Part shown: one piece after another, positions 48,578 through 57,502 of the stretch
Numbering within the stretch: position 1 is the stretch's first letter
Layout of the letters: the number at the start of each line of letters is the position of its first letter
NCBI RefSeq assembly: GCF_000379625.1
Contig: NZ_KB903221.1
Location: 94,127 to 158,126, forward strand
Reading direction: 5' to 3'
Source: Actinomycetospora chiangmaiensis DSM 45062
GTDB taxonomy: Bacteria; Actinomycetota; Actinomycetes; Mycobacteriales; Pseudonocardiaceae
DNA: 64,000 bases
The notes under the pieces: model-generated
The model's database searches: none
What the model was told of the DNA's origin: nothing
The model's input: only the letters and a program-made list of their open reading frames with translations
Translations under genes and position numbers: made by a program

Positions 48578-50655
48578 CGACGATGGACGCCCGCAGCATG
48601 GGCGCCTCGGTCCGGCGCATCGAGGGCCCGGACAAGGTCACCGGCACCGCGACGTACGCGGGCGACACCGTGGCCGACGGGACGCTCGTGCTCCACCCGG
48701 TGCAGGCGACGGTGGCGCGCGGCGAGATCACGGCGATCGACACGGCGGTGGCGGAGGCCCTGCCCGGGGTGGTCGCGGTCCTCACCCACCGCGACGCGCC
48801 GACGCTCGGCGACACCGGCGACCCCGAGCACCGCGTCCTGCAGGGCACCACGATCCACCACCGCGGCCAGTTCGTCGCCGCGGTCCTCGCCGAGCACGCG
48901 GAGGTGGCGGCCGAGGCGGCGGGCCTCGTCGTCGTGACGGTGGACGAGGCCCCGTCGACGACGGGGTTCGACCCGGACGGCGAGGCCTACGCCCCGTCGG
49001 CGCTGGCCAACGGACAGCCCGCCGACTCCGGGGCCGGCGACCCGGACGCGGCCCTGGCGGCGGCACCCGTCGTCGTCCGGGCGTCCTACGCCACGCCGAT
49101 GGAGCACCACAACCCCATGGAGCCGCACACGACCACGGCGACGTGGGTCGACGGGCGGCTCGAGGTGTTCGAGGCGACCCAGGGCGTGGAGTCCTCCCGG
49201 CAGACGCTGGCGACGTTGTTCGACGTCGAGGTCGTGGTGCACGCCTCGCACGTCGGCGGCGGGTTCGGGTCGAAGGGCCTGCACGCCGGGACGGTGCTCG
49301 CAGTGCTCGCCGCGCGGACGGTGCCGGGTCGGCCGGTGCGGTTCGCGCTGGGCCGGCGGCAGATGTTCGAGGCCGTCGGGTACCGCCCGGCGACCCTGCA
49401 GCACCTCTCGCTGGGGGCCTCGCACGACGGTCGGCTCGAGGTCGTCGCCCACGACGTCGTCGGGGCGACCGCGCGCTACAAGGAGTTCGTGGAGCCCGCC
49501 GGCGGGTCGACGCGCTCGATGTACGCGGCCCCGCACCGCCGGACCTCGCACCGCGCGGTCCCGCTCGACCTCGACGGGCCCACGTACATGCGCGGTCCGG
49601 GCGAGGCCCCGGGCAGCTTCGGGCTGGAGTGCGCGATGGACGAGCTGGCGGTCGCGCTCGACCTCGACCCGATCGAGCTGCGCGTGCGCAACGAGCCCGA
49701 GGTGCACCCGGAGAACGGGCTGCCGTTCTCCTCGCGCGGACTGGTCGAGTGCCTGCGCACCGGGGCCGAGCGCTTCGGCTGGTCCAGCTGGGACCGGGCG
49801 CCGCGGCGCCGGCTGGTCGACGGCTGGTGGCACGGCGTCGGCGTCGGCTGCGGGACCTTCCCGACCCTTCGGTTCCCGGGGTCCACGGCGGAGATCACCT
49901 TCACGGGCGGTCGCTACGTCGTCGCGATCGGCGCCGCCGACATCGGGCAGGGCGCCCGGACGGTGCTGACCCAGATCGCTGCGGATGCGCTGGGCGTCGA
50001 CGTCACGGCGATCGCGGTGGAGATCGGGTCGACGCAGGTGCCGGTCGGGTCGATCGCGGGCGGGTCGGCGGGCACGGCGTCGTGGGGCTCGACGGTGGTC
50101 GAGGCGGCCGACCGGTTCCGCGACAAGTACGGCGAGAACCCCGACGACGGCGACCACGCGGACGCCGCGACCCCGGACAACCCGTGGGCCGGGGAGTACG
50201 CGATGGCGGCGTACGTCGCCCAGTTCGCGGAGGTCGCGGTGCACGCCGACACCGGCGAGATCCGCGTCCCGCGCCTGCTCGGCATGTTCGGGGTCGGCCG
50301 CATCCTCAACCCGACGCTCGGCCGCTCGCAGCTGCAGGGCGGCATGGTGTGGGGGCTGTCGATGGCCCTGCACGAGGAGAGCGTGGTGGACCCCCGCTTC
50401 GGCGAGGTCATCAACCACGATTTCGCCGGCTACCACGTCGCGTCCAACGCCGACGTGCGTCGCGTCGAGGCCGAGTGGATCGACGAGGACGATCCCTACG
50501 TCAACCCGATGGGCGCGAAGGGCATCGGGGAGATCGGCATCGTCGGGGTGGCCGCGGCCATCGCCAACGCCGCGTACCACGCGACGGGCGTGCGGGTGCG
50601 GTCGCTGCCGATCACCTGCGACGACTTCCTGACGTCGGGTCTGCTCTCGCCCTGA
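48574..50655 (+). CDS. molybdopterin subunit of aldehyde oxidoreductase (PaoC/YagR-like)
   Basis: 693 residues. Hammerhead domain from VRRIEGPDKVTGTATYAGD, molybdopterin contacts HVGGGFGSKG and GPGEAPGSFGLE (the latter in place of the CO-dehydrogenase AYXCSFR loop, ruling out CO dehydrogenase), and the catalytic Glu in AKGIGEIGIVG. The substrate is probably an aldehyde, as in E. coli PaoABC, which oxidises a wide range of aromatic aldehydes. No XdhC/PaoD maturation chaperone gene is found within the window. Confidence 0.94.
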   Translation: MTTMDARSMGASVRRIEGPDKVTGTATYAGDTVADGTLVLHPVQATVARGEITAIDTAVAEALPGVVAVLTHRDAPTLGDTGDPEHRVLQGTTIHHRGQFVAAVLAEHAEVAAEAAGLVVVTVDEAPSTTGFDPDGEAYAPSALANGQPADSGAGDPDAALAAAPVVVRASYATPMEHHNPMEPHTTTATWVDGRLEVFEATQGVESSRQTLATLFDVEVVVHASHVGGGFGSKGLHAGTVLAVLAARTVPGRPVRFALGRRQMFEAVGYRPATLQHLSLGASHDGRLEVVAHDVVGATARYKEFVEPAGGSTRSMYAAPHRRTSHRAVPLDLDGPTYMRGPGEAPGSFGLECAMDELAVALDLDPIELRVRNEPEVHPENGLPFSSRGLVECLRTGAERFGWSSWDRAPRRRLVDGWWHGVGVGCGTFPTLRFPGSTAEITFTGGRYVVAIGAADIGQGARTVLTQIAADALGVDVTAIAVEIGSTQVPVGSIAGGSAGTASWGSTVVEAADRFRDKYGENPDDGDHADAATPDNPWAGEYAMAAYVAQFAEVAVHADTGEIRVPRLLGMFGVGRILNPTLGRSQLQGGMVWGLSMALHEESVVDPRFGEVINHDFAGYHVASNADVRRVEAEWIDEDDPYVNPMGAKGIGEIGIVGVAAAIANAAYHATGVRVRSLPITCDDFLTSGLLSP

Positions 50656-50660
50656 CGGCC

Positions 50661-51260
50661 CTAGCCGGTGGTGCCGCGGTCGCGGCGGTGGACGAAGCTC
50701 CACCAGTCCGCGTCCCAGGCCCGCATGCGGCCGCGGTCGAGGGCGAACCGCACCGCGAGCACCACCGAGGCCAGCACCAGGAGCGCCCCGACCAGGGCAC
50801 CGACCGCGTCGACGATCCCCTCGACGGTCGCGTCGGTGGCGCTGGCGGGCGGGATCACGGGGCGGTCGTCGGGGCCGACCCACAGGCGCATCCGGTCGCC
50901 CGCGGTCACCGACGGGCCGGCGGGCACGGCGGCCGTGTGCCGGGTCAGGTCGGGCTCGACCCACGCGACCTCGACGTCCGTGAGGGCGGCGGTGTACCCG
51001 ACGGCGGGGCTGGTCGTCACCGGCGCGGACAGCACCGTCGCCTCGACCGGGCGCGCCGTGGTCCGCGTGAGGTCCGCGGTGGCCGTGGCGTCGGCGGTGC
51101 CGTGGTGGCCGAGGACGACCGCGACCGGCACGAGCAGCAGGAACAGCACCACCGCACACCGCAGGACGGCCGTCTCCACGCGGTCGGACCATCGACGCAG
51201 CCGGCTCCGCCGTGGGAACAGCGACGTCCGGACCCGATCGGCACAGCGCCCCATCCCCAT
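50661..51260 (-). CDS. Rv1733c-like two-helix membrane protein
   Basis: 199 residues with a basic cytoplasmic N-terminus, helix one at ~33-53 (AVLRCAVVLFLLLVPVAVVLG), an extracytoplasmic Thr/Ala/Val-rich domain (residues 55-140) including WVEPDLTRHTAAVPAG and RLWVGPDDRPV, and helix two at ~150-172. This layout matches Mycobacterium Rv1733c-type proteins, function unknown. Convergent with the Pao operon, five bases between the stops. Confidence 0.83.
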   Translation of the reverse strand: MGMGRCADRVRTSLFPRRSRLRRWSDRVETAVLRCAVVLFLLLVPVAVVLGHHGTADATATADLTRTTARPVEATVLSAPVTTSPAVGYTAALTDVEVAWVEPDLTRHTAAVPAGPSVTAGDRMRLWVGPDDRPVIPPASATDATVEGIVDAVGALVGALLVLASVVLAVRFALDRGRMRAWDADWWSFVHRRDRGTTG

Positions 51261-51351
51261 GTCGACCGGGATTCCCGGGGCGCCCCGGGGTCAGTCCACG
51301 GTGTGACGGAACGCAACGAGCAGGCCCGGTCCGGCGGCCGGGTCGTCACGC

Positions 51352-52161
51352 TCAGTTGCAGATCTTCTGGGCGCGTGACTCCCGGAAGGACTCGCCGTGC
51401 TGCGGGAAGTACCACGTCACGCGCCGGTAGGCCTGCTCGCCGTCGCAGTCGCCGAGGTCGAACGCGACGACGGTGGCGCGGTCCTGCACGCCGCGGGCGC
51501 CCGGCTGGTCGCTCGGCCGGTAGAGCGCGGTGCCGCGACCCGTGGCCCGGTCGTCGCCCCAGTTCTGCCAGGTGATGCCGGTGACCAGACCCCGGTCGGG
51601 CCCGCCGTCGATCTCCGCGGGCCGCACGGCACCGTAGCCGCGCTGCGTCCCCTGGCTGCGCCCGAGGGCCGGGCCGTCCCCGGCGCTCGTGCTCGTCGCG
51701 GGCACGATCGGCGCCCCGACCACCGGTGGCGGCGGCACGGTGCTGGTCGGCGCGGCCGTCACGCTGACGGCCGGGACCGGGGCCGGTGCGGCGCTCGTCG
51801 TGCCCACGGCCCCGCGCGCCAGCCAACCGCCGGCCCCGCCGAGGGCGAGCAGGAGCAGGCCCGCGAGCGCGAGGAGCGGCCACCGGGGCCCGGTCCCGAC
51901 GACGGGAGCGGGTCCCGTGGGCGGGGCGCCCACCAGGGTGGGCTCGGGGTCCATCGGCGCTCCCGTCGGCGCTCCCGTCGACGCCGCCGGGACCGGGCCG
52001 GTCGGGGGCATGCGGACGGTGAGGGGCTCACCGGACGGCGGAGTGCCCGTCGGCGCCGCACCGCTGCCTCGTCGCTCCACCACCGGTACTCCCGTCCGGT
52101 TGCTCCTGGTCGGCCCGTCGGGCCGACCGTCGGGCGGAGTATGCCGCGCCCGGACGGCCAC
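51352..52161 (-). CDS. single-pass membrane protein with extracytoplasmic domain, unknown
   Basis: 269 residues: Pro/Thr-rich disordered N-terminus (~90 residues), a transmembrane helix at ~95-116 (RWPLLALAGLLLLALGGAGGWLA), a Thr/Pro linker, and a compact C-terminal domain (TGITWQNWGDDRATGRGTALYRP, VVAFDLGDCDGEQAYRRVTWYFPQHGE, ending in a Cys). The two Cys may pair. Similar in plan to the proteins at 53041 and 57503. No family recognised; the true start may be downstream of the given one. Confidence 0.72.
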   Translation of the reverse strand: MAVRARHTPPDGRPDGPTRSNRTGVPVVERRGSGAAPTGTPPSGEPLTVRMPPTGPVPAASTGAPTGAPMDPEPTLVGAPPTGPAPVVGTGPRWPLLALAGLLLLALGGAGGWLARGAVGTTSAAPAPVPAVSVTAAPTSTVPPPPVVGAPIVPATSTSAGDGPALGRSQGTQRGYGAVRPAEIDGGPDRGLVTGITWQNWGDDRATGRGTALYRPSDQPGARGVQDRATVVAFDLGDCDGEQAYRRVTWYFPQHGESFRESRAQKICN

Positions 52162-52193
52162 GGTCGAGGACCCCGCCGGGGGACGACCCGTCG

Positions 52194-53030
52194 TCAGGAC
52201 GGGGTCGACGGGGCCTGCGCCCGGAGCAGGTCACCGCGGCTGACCATCCCGACCACCCGGTCGTCGTCGCCCAGGACCGGCAGCGAGCGGTACCCGCGGC
52301 GCACCATCGCCTTCGCGACCTTCGGCAACGGCACGTCGTGCCGGACCGCCGTCGCCCTCGCCGTCATCGCCTCGCCGCACGTCCGCGGAGCGGGCCCGCG
52401 GCCGGAGAGACGGTCGGGCAGGAGGTCGGCCTCGCTGACGACGCCGAGCAGCCGGTCGTCGTCGTCGAGCACCGGCAGGGCGCTCAGCCGTTGCGCCGCG
52501 AGCCAGGACGCGGCGTCGCCGACCGGCGTGGCGGGGACCGCGACCCAGCACTCGTCGATCGGCGTCATGACCTCGCCGGCGGTGGCTCCGACGCGCGGGC
52601 GGTCGGGCGGGGGGACGTCGAGGTCGACGTCCGGGGTGCCGAGCAGGCGGTCGAGCAGGGAGCGGCGCTCGGGGGTGCGCAGCAGGTCGCCCCGCGTGAC
52701 GATCCCGACGAGCACGCCCTGGTCGACCACCGGCAGCACCCGGACCTCGCCGTAGCGCCGCATCCGGTGCGCGACGATGCCGACGAGCGTGTCCGGCCCC
52801 ACCGTCATCGGGTCGCGGGTCATGTACTCCGCGACCCGCGCGTCGGCCCGCCCCTCGACGTCGGCCCGCAGCAGGTCCAGCGTGGTGACGATCCCCCGGA
52901 GCCGCCCACCGCCGTCGGTCACCGGCAGGGCCGAGAACCGGTTGGTGGTCACGAGCGTGCGGGCGTCCGCCAGCGGGGTGTCGGGCCGGACCGTGACGAC
53001 ACCCCTCGTCATCACCGCCGCGACCCGCAC
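52194..53030 (-). CDS. protein with two CBS-domain pairs (four CBS motifs)
   Basis: About 278 residues composed of four CBS modules: VMTRGVVTVRPDTPLADA, YMTRDPMTVGPDTLVGIV, VMTPIDECWVAVPATPVGDA and AMTARATAVRHDVPLPKV, each followed by a G(I/V)V(T/S)..DLL strand. CBS pairs bind adenine nucleotides and act as energy sensors; no fused effector domain is present. GTG at 53030 keeps the first CBS intact and avoids overlap; an ATG at 53066 would overlap the upstream gene's end. Confidence 0.88.
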   Translation of the reverse strand: MRVAAVMTRGVVTVRPDTPLADARTLVTTNRFSALPVTDGGGRLRGIVTTLDLLRADVEGRADARVAEYMTRDPMTVGPDTLVGIVAHRMRRYGEVRVLPVVDQGVLVGIVTRGDLLRTPERRSLLDRLLGTPDVDLDVPPPDRPRVGATAGEVMTPIDECWVAVPATPVGDAASWLAAQRLSALPVLDDDDRLLGVVSEADLLPDRLSGRGPAPRTCGEAMTARATAVRHDVPLPKVAKAMVRRGYRSLPVLGDDDRVVGMVSRGDLLRAQAPSTPS

Positions 53031-53040
53031 CCCCGGAGTT

Positions 53041-53643
53041 CTACCGCCCGTACGTGATGGACGCACCCGTCGTCGCGAGCTGGTCGCGGGAGAACCGCTG
53101 GGCGTCGGCGAGGCTGCCGCCCAGGCCCGCGCGGTAGACCGAGTCGTCCGCGGGCACGTCGGTGAAGAGCAGGTCGAACCGGCAGGCGTCGGCGAACGGG
53201 GTCCGGGTGCCCCACCGGTCCACCGCGTAGCCCGTCGGCGGGACCGCCGCGGACGCCACCCGCGTCCCGTCCGCGGACCAGATTGACGCGGTCCGGCCCG
53301 ACGCCGACGGCGCCGTGCACGGCACCCCGGGCAGCGTGGCGCCGGACACCGCGACCACCACCGACCCCTGCACCGTCATCGTCGACGACCCCGACGAGAG
53401 GACCGCGACGATCCCTCCGGCCGTCACCAGCGCCACGACCGCCGCCACGAGCCACCGCACCGCCGGTCCCCGGGACGGGGATGCCGGTGCGGGCGGGACC
53501 GGGGCCTCCGCGTCGAGCCACCGGATGCCGCTCGGCGGGGTCGGCGTCCACGGCTCCAGCGGCCGCCGCGGCGACGGGATGTTTTCCCCGACAGTTGAAC
53601 CGAGCACTCCGATAGGGGGTGCGGTGCGGTCGAGCTGGGTCAC
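53041..53643 (-). CDS. single-pass membrane protein, unknown function
   Basis: 200 residues: Pro-rich N-terminus, transmembrane helix ~63-85 (VRWLVAAVVALVTAGGIVAVLS), then an extracytoplasmic domain with two Cys (TLPGVPCTAPS, FADACRFDLLFTDVP). Same architecture as the protein encoded at 51352 and probably a related cell-envelope family. Ten bases upstream of the CBS gene on the same strand. Confidence 0.72.
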   Translation of the reverse strand: MTQLDRTAPPIGVLGSTVGENIPSPRRPLEPWTPTPPSGIRWLDAEAPVPPAPASPSRGPAVRWLVAAVVALVTAGGIVAVLSSGSSTMTVQGSVVVAVSGATLPGVPCTAPSASGRTASIWSADGTRVASAAVPPTGYAVDRWGTRTPFADACRFDLLFTDVPADDSVYRAGLGGSLADAQRFSRDQLATTGASITYGR

Positions 53644-53685
53644 GTCGCCTCCGTGTCGGTGCGAGCCCCGGTGTCGGCGTCGACC

Positions 53686-55290
53686 TCAGGTCATGGTATT
53701 GCGCAGGTGCCGGCCGAAGTAGACCACGTGCACCGAGCGCGTGCGCTCCACCCAGGTGAAGTAGATCCTCGGTGCGAGGCCGGCGGACGAGATCTTGATG
53801 TGGGACTCCACGATCCGCGGTTCGCCGTCGACGTCGAAGGTGCGGGTGTCGGGCCAGCGGTCCATCACCGACTTCGACTCGCGCATCGCGAGCTTGCGGG
53901 GACTGGCCGGCCAGGCCATCGGGTGCCCGGAGTTCCAGCACCACTGGAAGAAGTCGGCCTCGATCCCGTCGCGGGAGCGGGCGCGGGAGTACCAGGCCAG
54001 CGCCCGGAGCGCCCGCCACGCCTGCTCGCCCCACGCCGCTCCCGCCGACTGCCGGTCGAGGAGCTCCAGGTCGACCCCGGCCGTCGTCGGGAAGGTCAGG
54101 TAGGGGCCGAGGTGCTTGCGGGCGAGGGCGGCCGCGTCGCTGCAGTCGCGGGCGTGGACGGGGGCGACGTCGAGGTCCTCCAGCCCGGCGTCCGCGCGTT
54201 CGCCGCGCAGCCGCGCGAGCTCGCCGGACAGCGACCGCAGCTGGTCACGCAGGCTCGCGACCTCGTGCTCCAGGTCGCCGTACTCCTCCATCACGCCCTC
54301 GGACAGGGACCGTTCCGCGGCGAGGTCCTGCTCGAGGTCCGCGATCCGGGCGGTGGCCTTCTCCAGCGTCGCGCCGACCTCGGCGGGCGCCTGGGCGTCG
54401 AGATGGGCCCGCGCGCGGTCGTAGGAGTCGGGCGGGCGCCGGCCGGTGGACAGCGGCGCGACGAGGCCCGCGACGAGCCGGCCCGCGAGGCCGGGCTTGG
54501 TCCAGAACCGCTCGGCGCGCAGGTCGAGGCACGCGTCGTCGGACTCCCCGGCGGGGTCGAAACCCGGGAGGTACACGCGCAGCCCGCCGGGGCCGATCGG
54601 GGTCGGCTCGCCGAGCGCCTCGGCCAGCGCCGACCCGCCGTCGGGATCGATGACCGTGACCGGCGCGAGCCCCGCGACGTCCCGCACCGTGCGGCGCACG
54701 ACGGCGTCGAGCACCCGCCCGTCGTCGACCCCGACGTCCTCCCCCAGGTCGGCGAGGACGACCACCGGGACGTCGCGGTCGGCGAGCGTGACGAGGTCGG
54801 CGAGCTCCTCCGCCCCGTCCCGGCCGTGGAACCGCGTCGGGGCCGCCCGCAGCGGGACCCCCCGCCGCGTCGCCTTCGTGGCGGTCAGGAGTTCGCCGAC
54901 GAAGATCGGCGGCCGCGGCACGATCGGCTCGTTGGGGTGGTGGGTGGACGCGTCGACGTCGACCCACACCCACGCGCGGGCCCCCTCGTGCTCCGCCGTC
55001 CCGCCCGACCACGTGCGCAGCGTGGTGGTCCACCGGATGCCGTCGCGGCGGTTCGCGATGAACACCGCCCGGACGATCGCGGTGATCTTGGTGTCGGTCG
55101 GGTCGCGGTGGACGTCGCGGCGCAGCGTGTACCGGTCCTGCTTGCTGGTGCGCGTCCGCGGCCCGGCCGGGGTCAGCGGACGGTGGTCCCGCTCGGCGGC
55201 CCGCTCGGCCCAGCGGGTGAAGGCGTCGTCGGCCAGCTCGACGGCGGCCGGGTCGTCGGAGGCCCAGATCGCGCGGTAGAGCGTGCCCAT
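53686..55290 (-). CDS. 534-residue multi-domain protein of unknown function
   Basis: Starts MGTLYRAIWASDDPAAVELADDAFTRWAERAA. Residues ~70-150 hold strands with WTTTLRTWSGG and WVWVDVDAS; ~150-260 look like an alpha/beta domain (VPVVVLADLGEDVGVDDGRVLDAVVRRTVRDVAGLAPVTVIDP, then LRVYLPGFDP). A coiled coil follows at ~300-365 (ATLEKATARIADLEQDLAAER, EEYGDLEHEVASLRDQLRSL). The C-terminal ~150 residues end in a compact beta-rich unit, RIYFTWVERTRSVHVVYFGRHLRNTMT, with a pattern like RelE/ParE-type toxin folds. I recall similar proteins in actinobacterial accessory regions but cannot assign a function. GGAGAGG precedes the ATG. Confidence 0.78.
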   Translation of the reverse strand: MGTLYRAIWASDDPAAVELADDAFTRWAERAAERDHRPLTPAGPRTRTSKQDRYTLRRDVHRDPTDTKITAIVRAVFIANRRDGIRWTTTLRTWSGGTAEHEGARAWVWVDVDASTHHPNEPIVPRPPIFVGELLTATKATRRGVPLRAAPTRFHGRDGAEELADLVTLADRDVPVVVLADLGEDVGVDDGRVLDAVVRRTVRDVAGLAPVTVIDPDGGSALAEALGEPTPIGPGGLRVYLPGFDPAGESDDACLDLRAERFWTKPGLAGRLVAGLVAPLSTGRRPPDSYDRARAHLDAQAPAEVGATLEKATARIADLEQDLAAERSLSEGVMEEYGDLEHEVASLRDQLRSLSGELARLRGERADAGLEDLDVAPVHARDCSDAAALARKHLGPYLTFPTTAGVDLELLDRQSAGAAWGEQAWRALRALAWYSRARSRDGIEADFFQWCWNSGHPMAWPASPRKLAMRESKSVMDRWPDTRTFDVDGEPRIVESHIKISSAGLAPRIYFTWVERTRSVHVVYFGRHLRNTMT

Positions 55291-55539
55291 GCCTCTCCCC
55301 TGCTCGGCGCCCCGGTCCTCCCCCAGGATCGTGGCATCCGGGCCCGGTGACCAGTTCTCGACCTGCCGCCGCGGCGCCGGGCCGGTCTTGACGGCCGCCC
55401 GGTGGAGCCGCCCGCGCCGGCGGTTCCCCCGGACGTTCCGGCGCGCGATCGGGGTCGCCCCCGGTAGCACTGCCCCGTCGCGTGGACGCGACGGCGCCCG
55501 GACGGGTCATGACGCCGAGCACGAGGGGACCCTGCGTGA

Positions 55540-57378
55540 CTACCGCGAGATCGCCTCGACCTCCCACCGACCATCACCGCGGAGGTCCAGCCGTCGGTCG
55601 TGGAACGCCTCCAGGCTCGACCGGTGCCCGACGCTGACCAGGACCGACGTCGGCAGTTCCGTGCGCACCAGCGTGTAGAGATCGTGCTCGAGCCCCTCGT
55701 CGAGCGCGGCCGTGGCCTCGTCCAGGAACACCACGTCCGGGCGGGCCAGGACGAGGCGCGCGAACCCCAGCCGCTGCTGCTCGCCCGGCGAGAGGACCTG
55801 CCACCAGACCTCGTCGTCGTCGAGCCGGTCCGCCAGGTGCCCGAGCGCGACCGCCCGCAGGACGCGCACCGCCTCGTCGTCGTCGACCTGCTCGGGCGGA
55901 TTCGGGTAGGCGAGGGCCGTGCGCAACGTGCCCAGCGGGAGATACGGCTGCTGGGACAGGAACATCGAGCGTGGCCCCTCCGGACGCTCGACCGTTCCCG
56001 CGGCGTACGGCCAGAGGTCGGCGAGGCTCCGCAACAGCGTGGTCTTGCCGTAGCCGGAGCGGCCGGTGATCAGCAGCGTGTCCGCCTCGGCGAGGCAGAG
56101 ATCGAGGTTCTCGACGAGGACCGTGCCCTCGGGGGTCCGCACGGTCAGCTCGCGGACGGCGACCCCGTCCGCGCGGTCCTCCGCCGCGACGGTCGGGAGC
56201 GCACGGGCCTGCTCGTCGGCGTCCAGGAGCCCGGTGAGCCGGTCGAGCACCGCGCGGTAGCCGGCGAACGTGTCGTAGGCGTTGCGGAAGAAGCTCAGCG
56301 AGTCGTGGACCTGACCGAACGCCTGGGCCGTCTGCTGGATGTCCCCGAGGCTGATCTGCCGGGCGAAGAACCGCGGTGCCTGCAGGACGATCGGGAAGAT
56401 CTGCGACACCTGGGTGACGACGAGGTTGAAGCCGTTGAACTTCAGGGTCCGGACGACGATGCGCCGGTAGTTCGCGATGACGTCGCGGAACCGCCCGTCC
56501 AGGGTGCGGCGTTCCACGGGCTCGCCGCGGTAGAAGGCGATGTTCTCGGCGTTGTCCCGGACCCGGACCAGCGCGTAGCGGTAGTACGCGCCCAGCCCCT
56601 CGTTGAGGAAGTTCAGCCTGATCAGCGGCCTGCCGATCCGGAACGCGAAGACCGTCGCGACGATGACGTAGAGGAACGCGATGAACGTCATCGCACGCGG
56701 CACCTGGACGCCCAGGAGCGTGAACGGCCCGGACAGCTGCCACAGGATGATCGTGAACGACGGCAGCGTGACCAGCGCCTGGACCGCCCCGCTCGGCCCG
56801 ATCGACAGCGAGTAGGAGTTCTGGGCGAAGGAGGCGATGTCCGTCTGGATGCGCTGGTCGGGGTTGTCGACCTGCGTCTCCGCGAAGCGGGACCGGTGGT
56901 AGACGCGGTCGCCGAGCCAGTCACGCAGGAAACGGTCGGTCAGGTACTCCCAGAGCCGGATGAGGAACCGCTGCCCGACGTAGTAGGTGACGAGCGCTTC
57001 GGCGACGGACAGCGTCGCGAGGACGGCGAAGACCCCGAGGGACCGCCAGAACGCCCCGGCGTCGAGGTTCTGCAGCGCCGTGTAGAGATCGTTCGTCTGG
57101 TACGTGTACAGGATCGTCAACCGGACCTGCAGCACCACCAACGCGAGCAGCCCCAGCACGTAGAACACCGGCCGGTAGCCGTCGGGCCCGGTCCGAAGGT
57201 CCATCCACGGACCCGCGAGGCGCCAGAACTGCCGCCCCCACGTCAGGGAACGGACGATGATCGTCGCCACGATGGCGAACCCGATGACGGTCGCGACCCA
57301 GACGCCCGCGATCCAGGCCAGGCTCCGCAGCCACTCCGTGCCCCAGTCGATCGACTCCACCGCATTCCCCCTGCTCAT
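55540..57378 (-). CDS. BacA/SbmA-type ABC transporter (Rv1819c-like)
   Basis: 612 residues: six-helix membrane domain of the SbmA/BacA type (VFYVLGLLALVVLQVRLTILYTYQTNDLYTALQNLD, LIRLWEYLTDRFLRDWLGDRVYHRSRF, DNPDQRIQTDI) fused to an ABC ATPase: Walker A GRSGYGKTTL, Q-loop FLSQQPYLPLGTLR, signature LSPGEQQRLGFARL, Walker B VVFLDEATAALD, H-loop SVGHRSS. The combination matches Mycobacterium Rv1819c, which imports cobalamin and hydrophilic antimicrobials. All ATPase motifs are intact. It likely acts as a homodimer in the cytoplasmic membrane. Confidence 0.93.
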   Translation of the reverse strand: MSRGNAVESIDWGTEWLRSLAWIAGVWVATVIGFAIVATIIVRSLTWGRQFWRLAGPWMDLRTGPDGYRPVFYVLGLLALVVLQVRLTILYTYQTNDLYTALQNLDAGAFWRSLGVFAVLATLSVAEALVTYYVGQRFLIRLWEYLTDRFLRDWLGDRVYHRSRFAETQVDNPDQRIQTDIASFAQNSYSLSIGPSGAVQALVTLPSFTIILWQLSGPFTLLGVQVPRAMTFIAFLYVIVATVFAFRIGRPLIRLNFLNEGLGAYYRYALVRVRDNAENIAFYRGEPVERRTLDGRFRDVIANYRRIVVRTLKFNGFNLVVTQVSQIFPIVLQAPRFFARQISLGDIQQTAQAFGQVHDSLSFFRNAYDTFAGYRAVLDRLTGLLDADEQARALPTVAAEDRADGVAVRELTVRTPEGTVLVENLDLCLAEADTLLITGRSGYGKTTLLRSLADLWPYAAGTVERPEGPRSMFLSQQPYLPLGTLRTALAYPNPPEQVDDDEAVRVLRAVALGHLADRLDDDEVWWQVLSPGEQQRLGFARLVLARPDVVFLDEATAALDEGLEHDLYTLVRTELPTSVLVSVGHRSSLEAFHDRRLDLRGDGRWEVEAISR

Positions 57379-57502
57379 CGCCCCGACCCGGTTGGCGCGG
57401 GAGAGTAGCGAGGGGGTCTGACGATGTTGTTACGGGTGCGCGCGTCGGGCGGACTGGGGCAGGCTGTGTCCCGACCGGACCGTCGTCGCAGGGAGAGAGC
57501 AC

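Noticed and set aside
48256..51575. Open frames of 978 (minus) and 1002 (plus) codons over the aldehyde oxidoreductase genes
   Set aside because: Both are shadows of the PaoB/PaoC-like genes; residues follow third-position GC bias and show no fold-like pattern.
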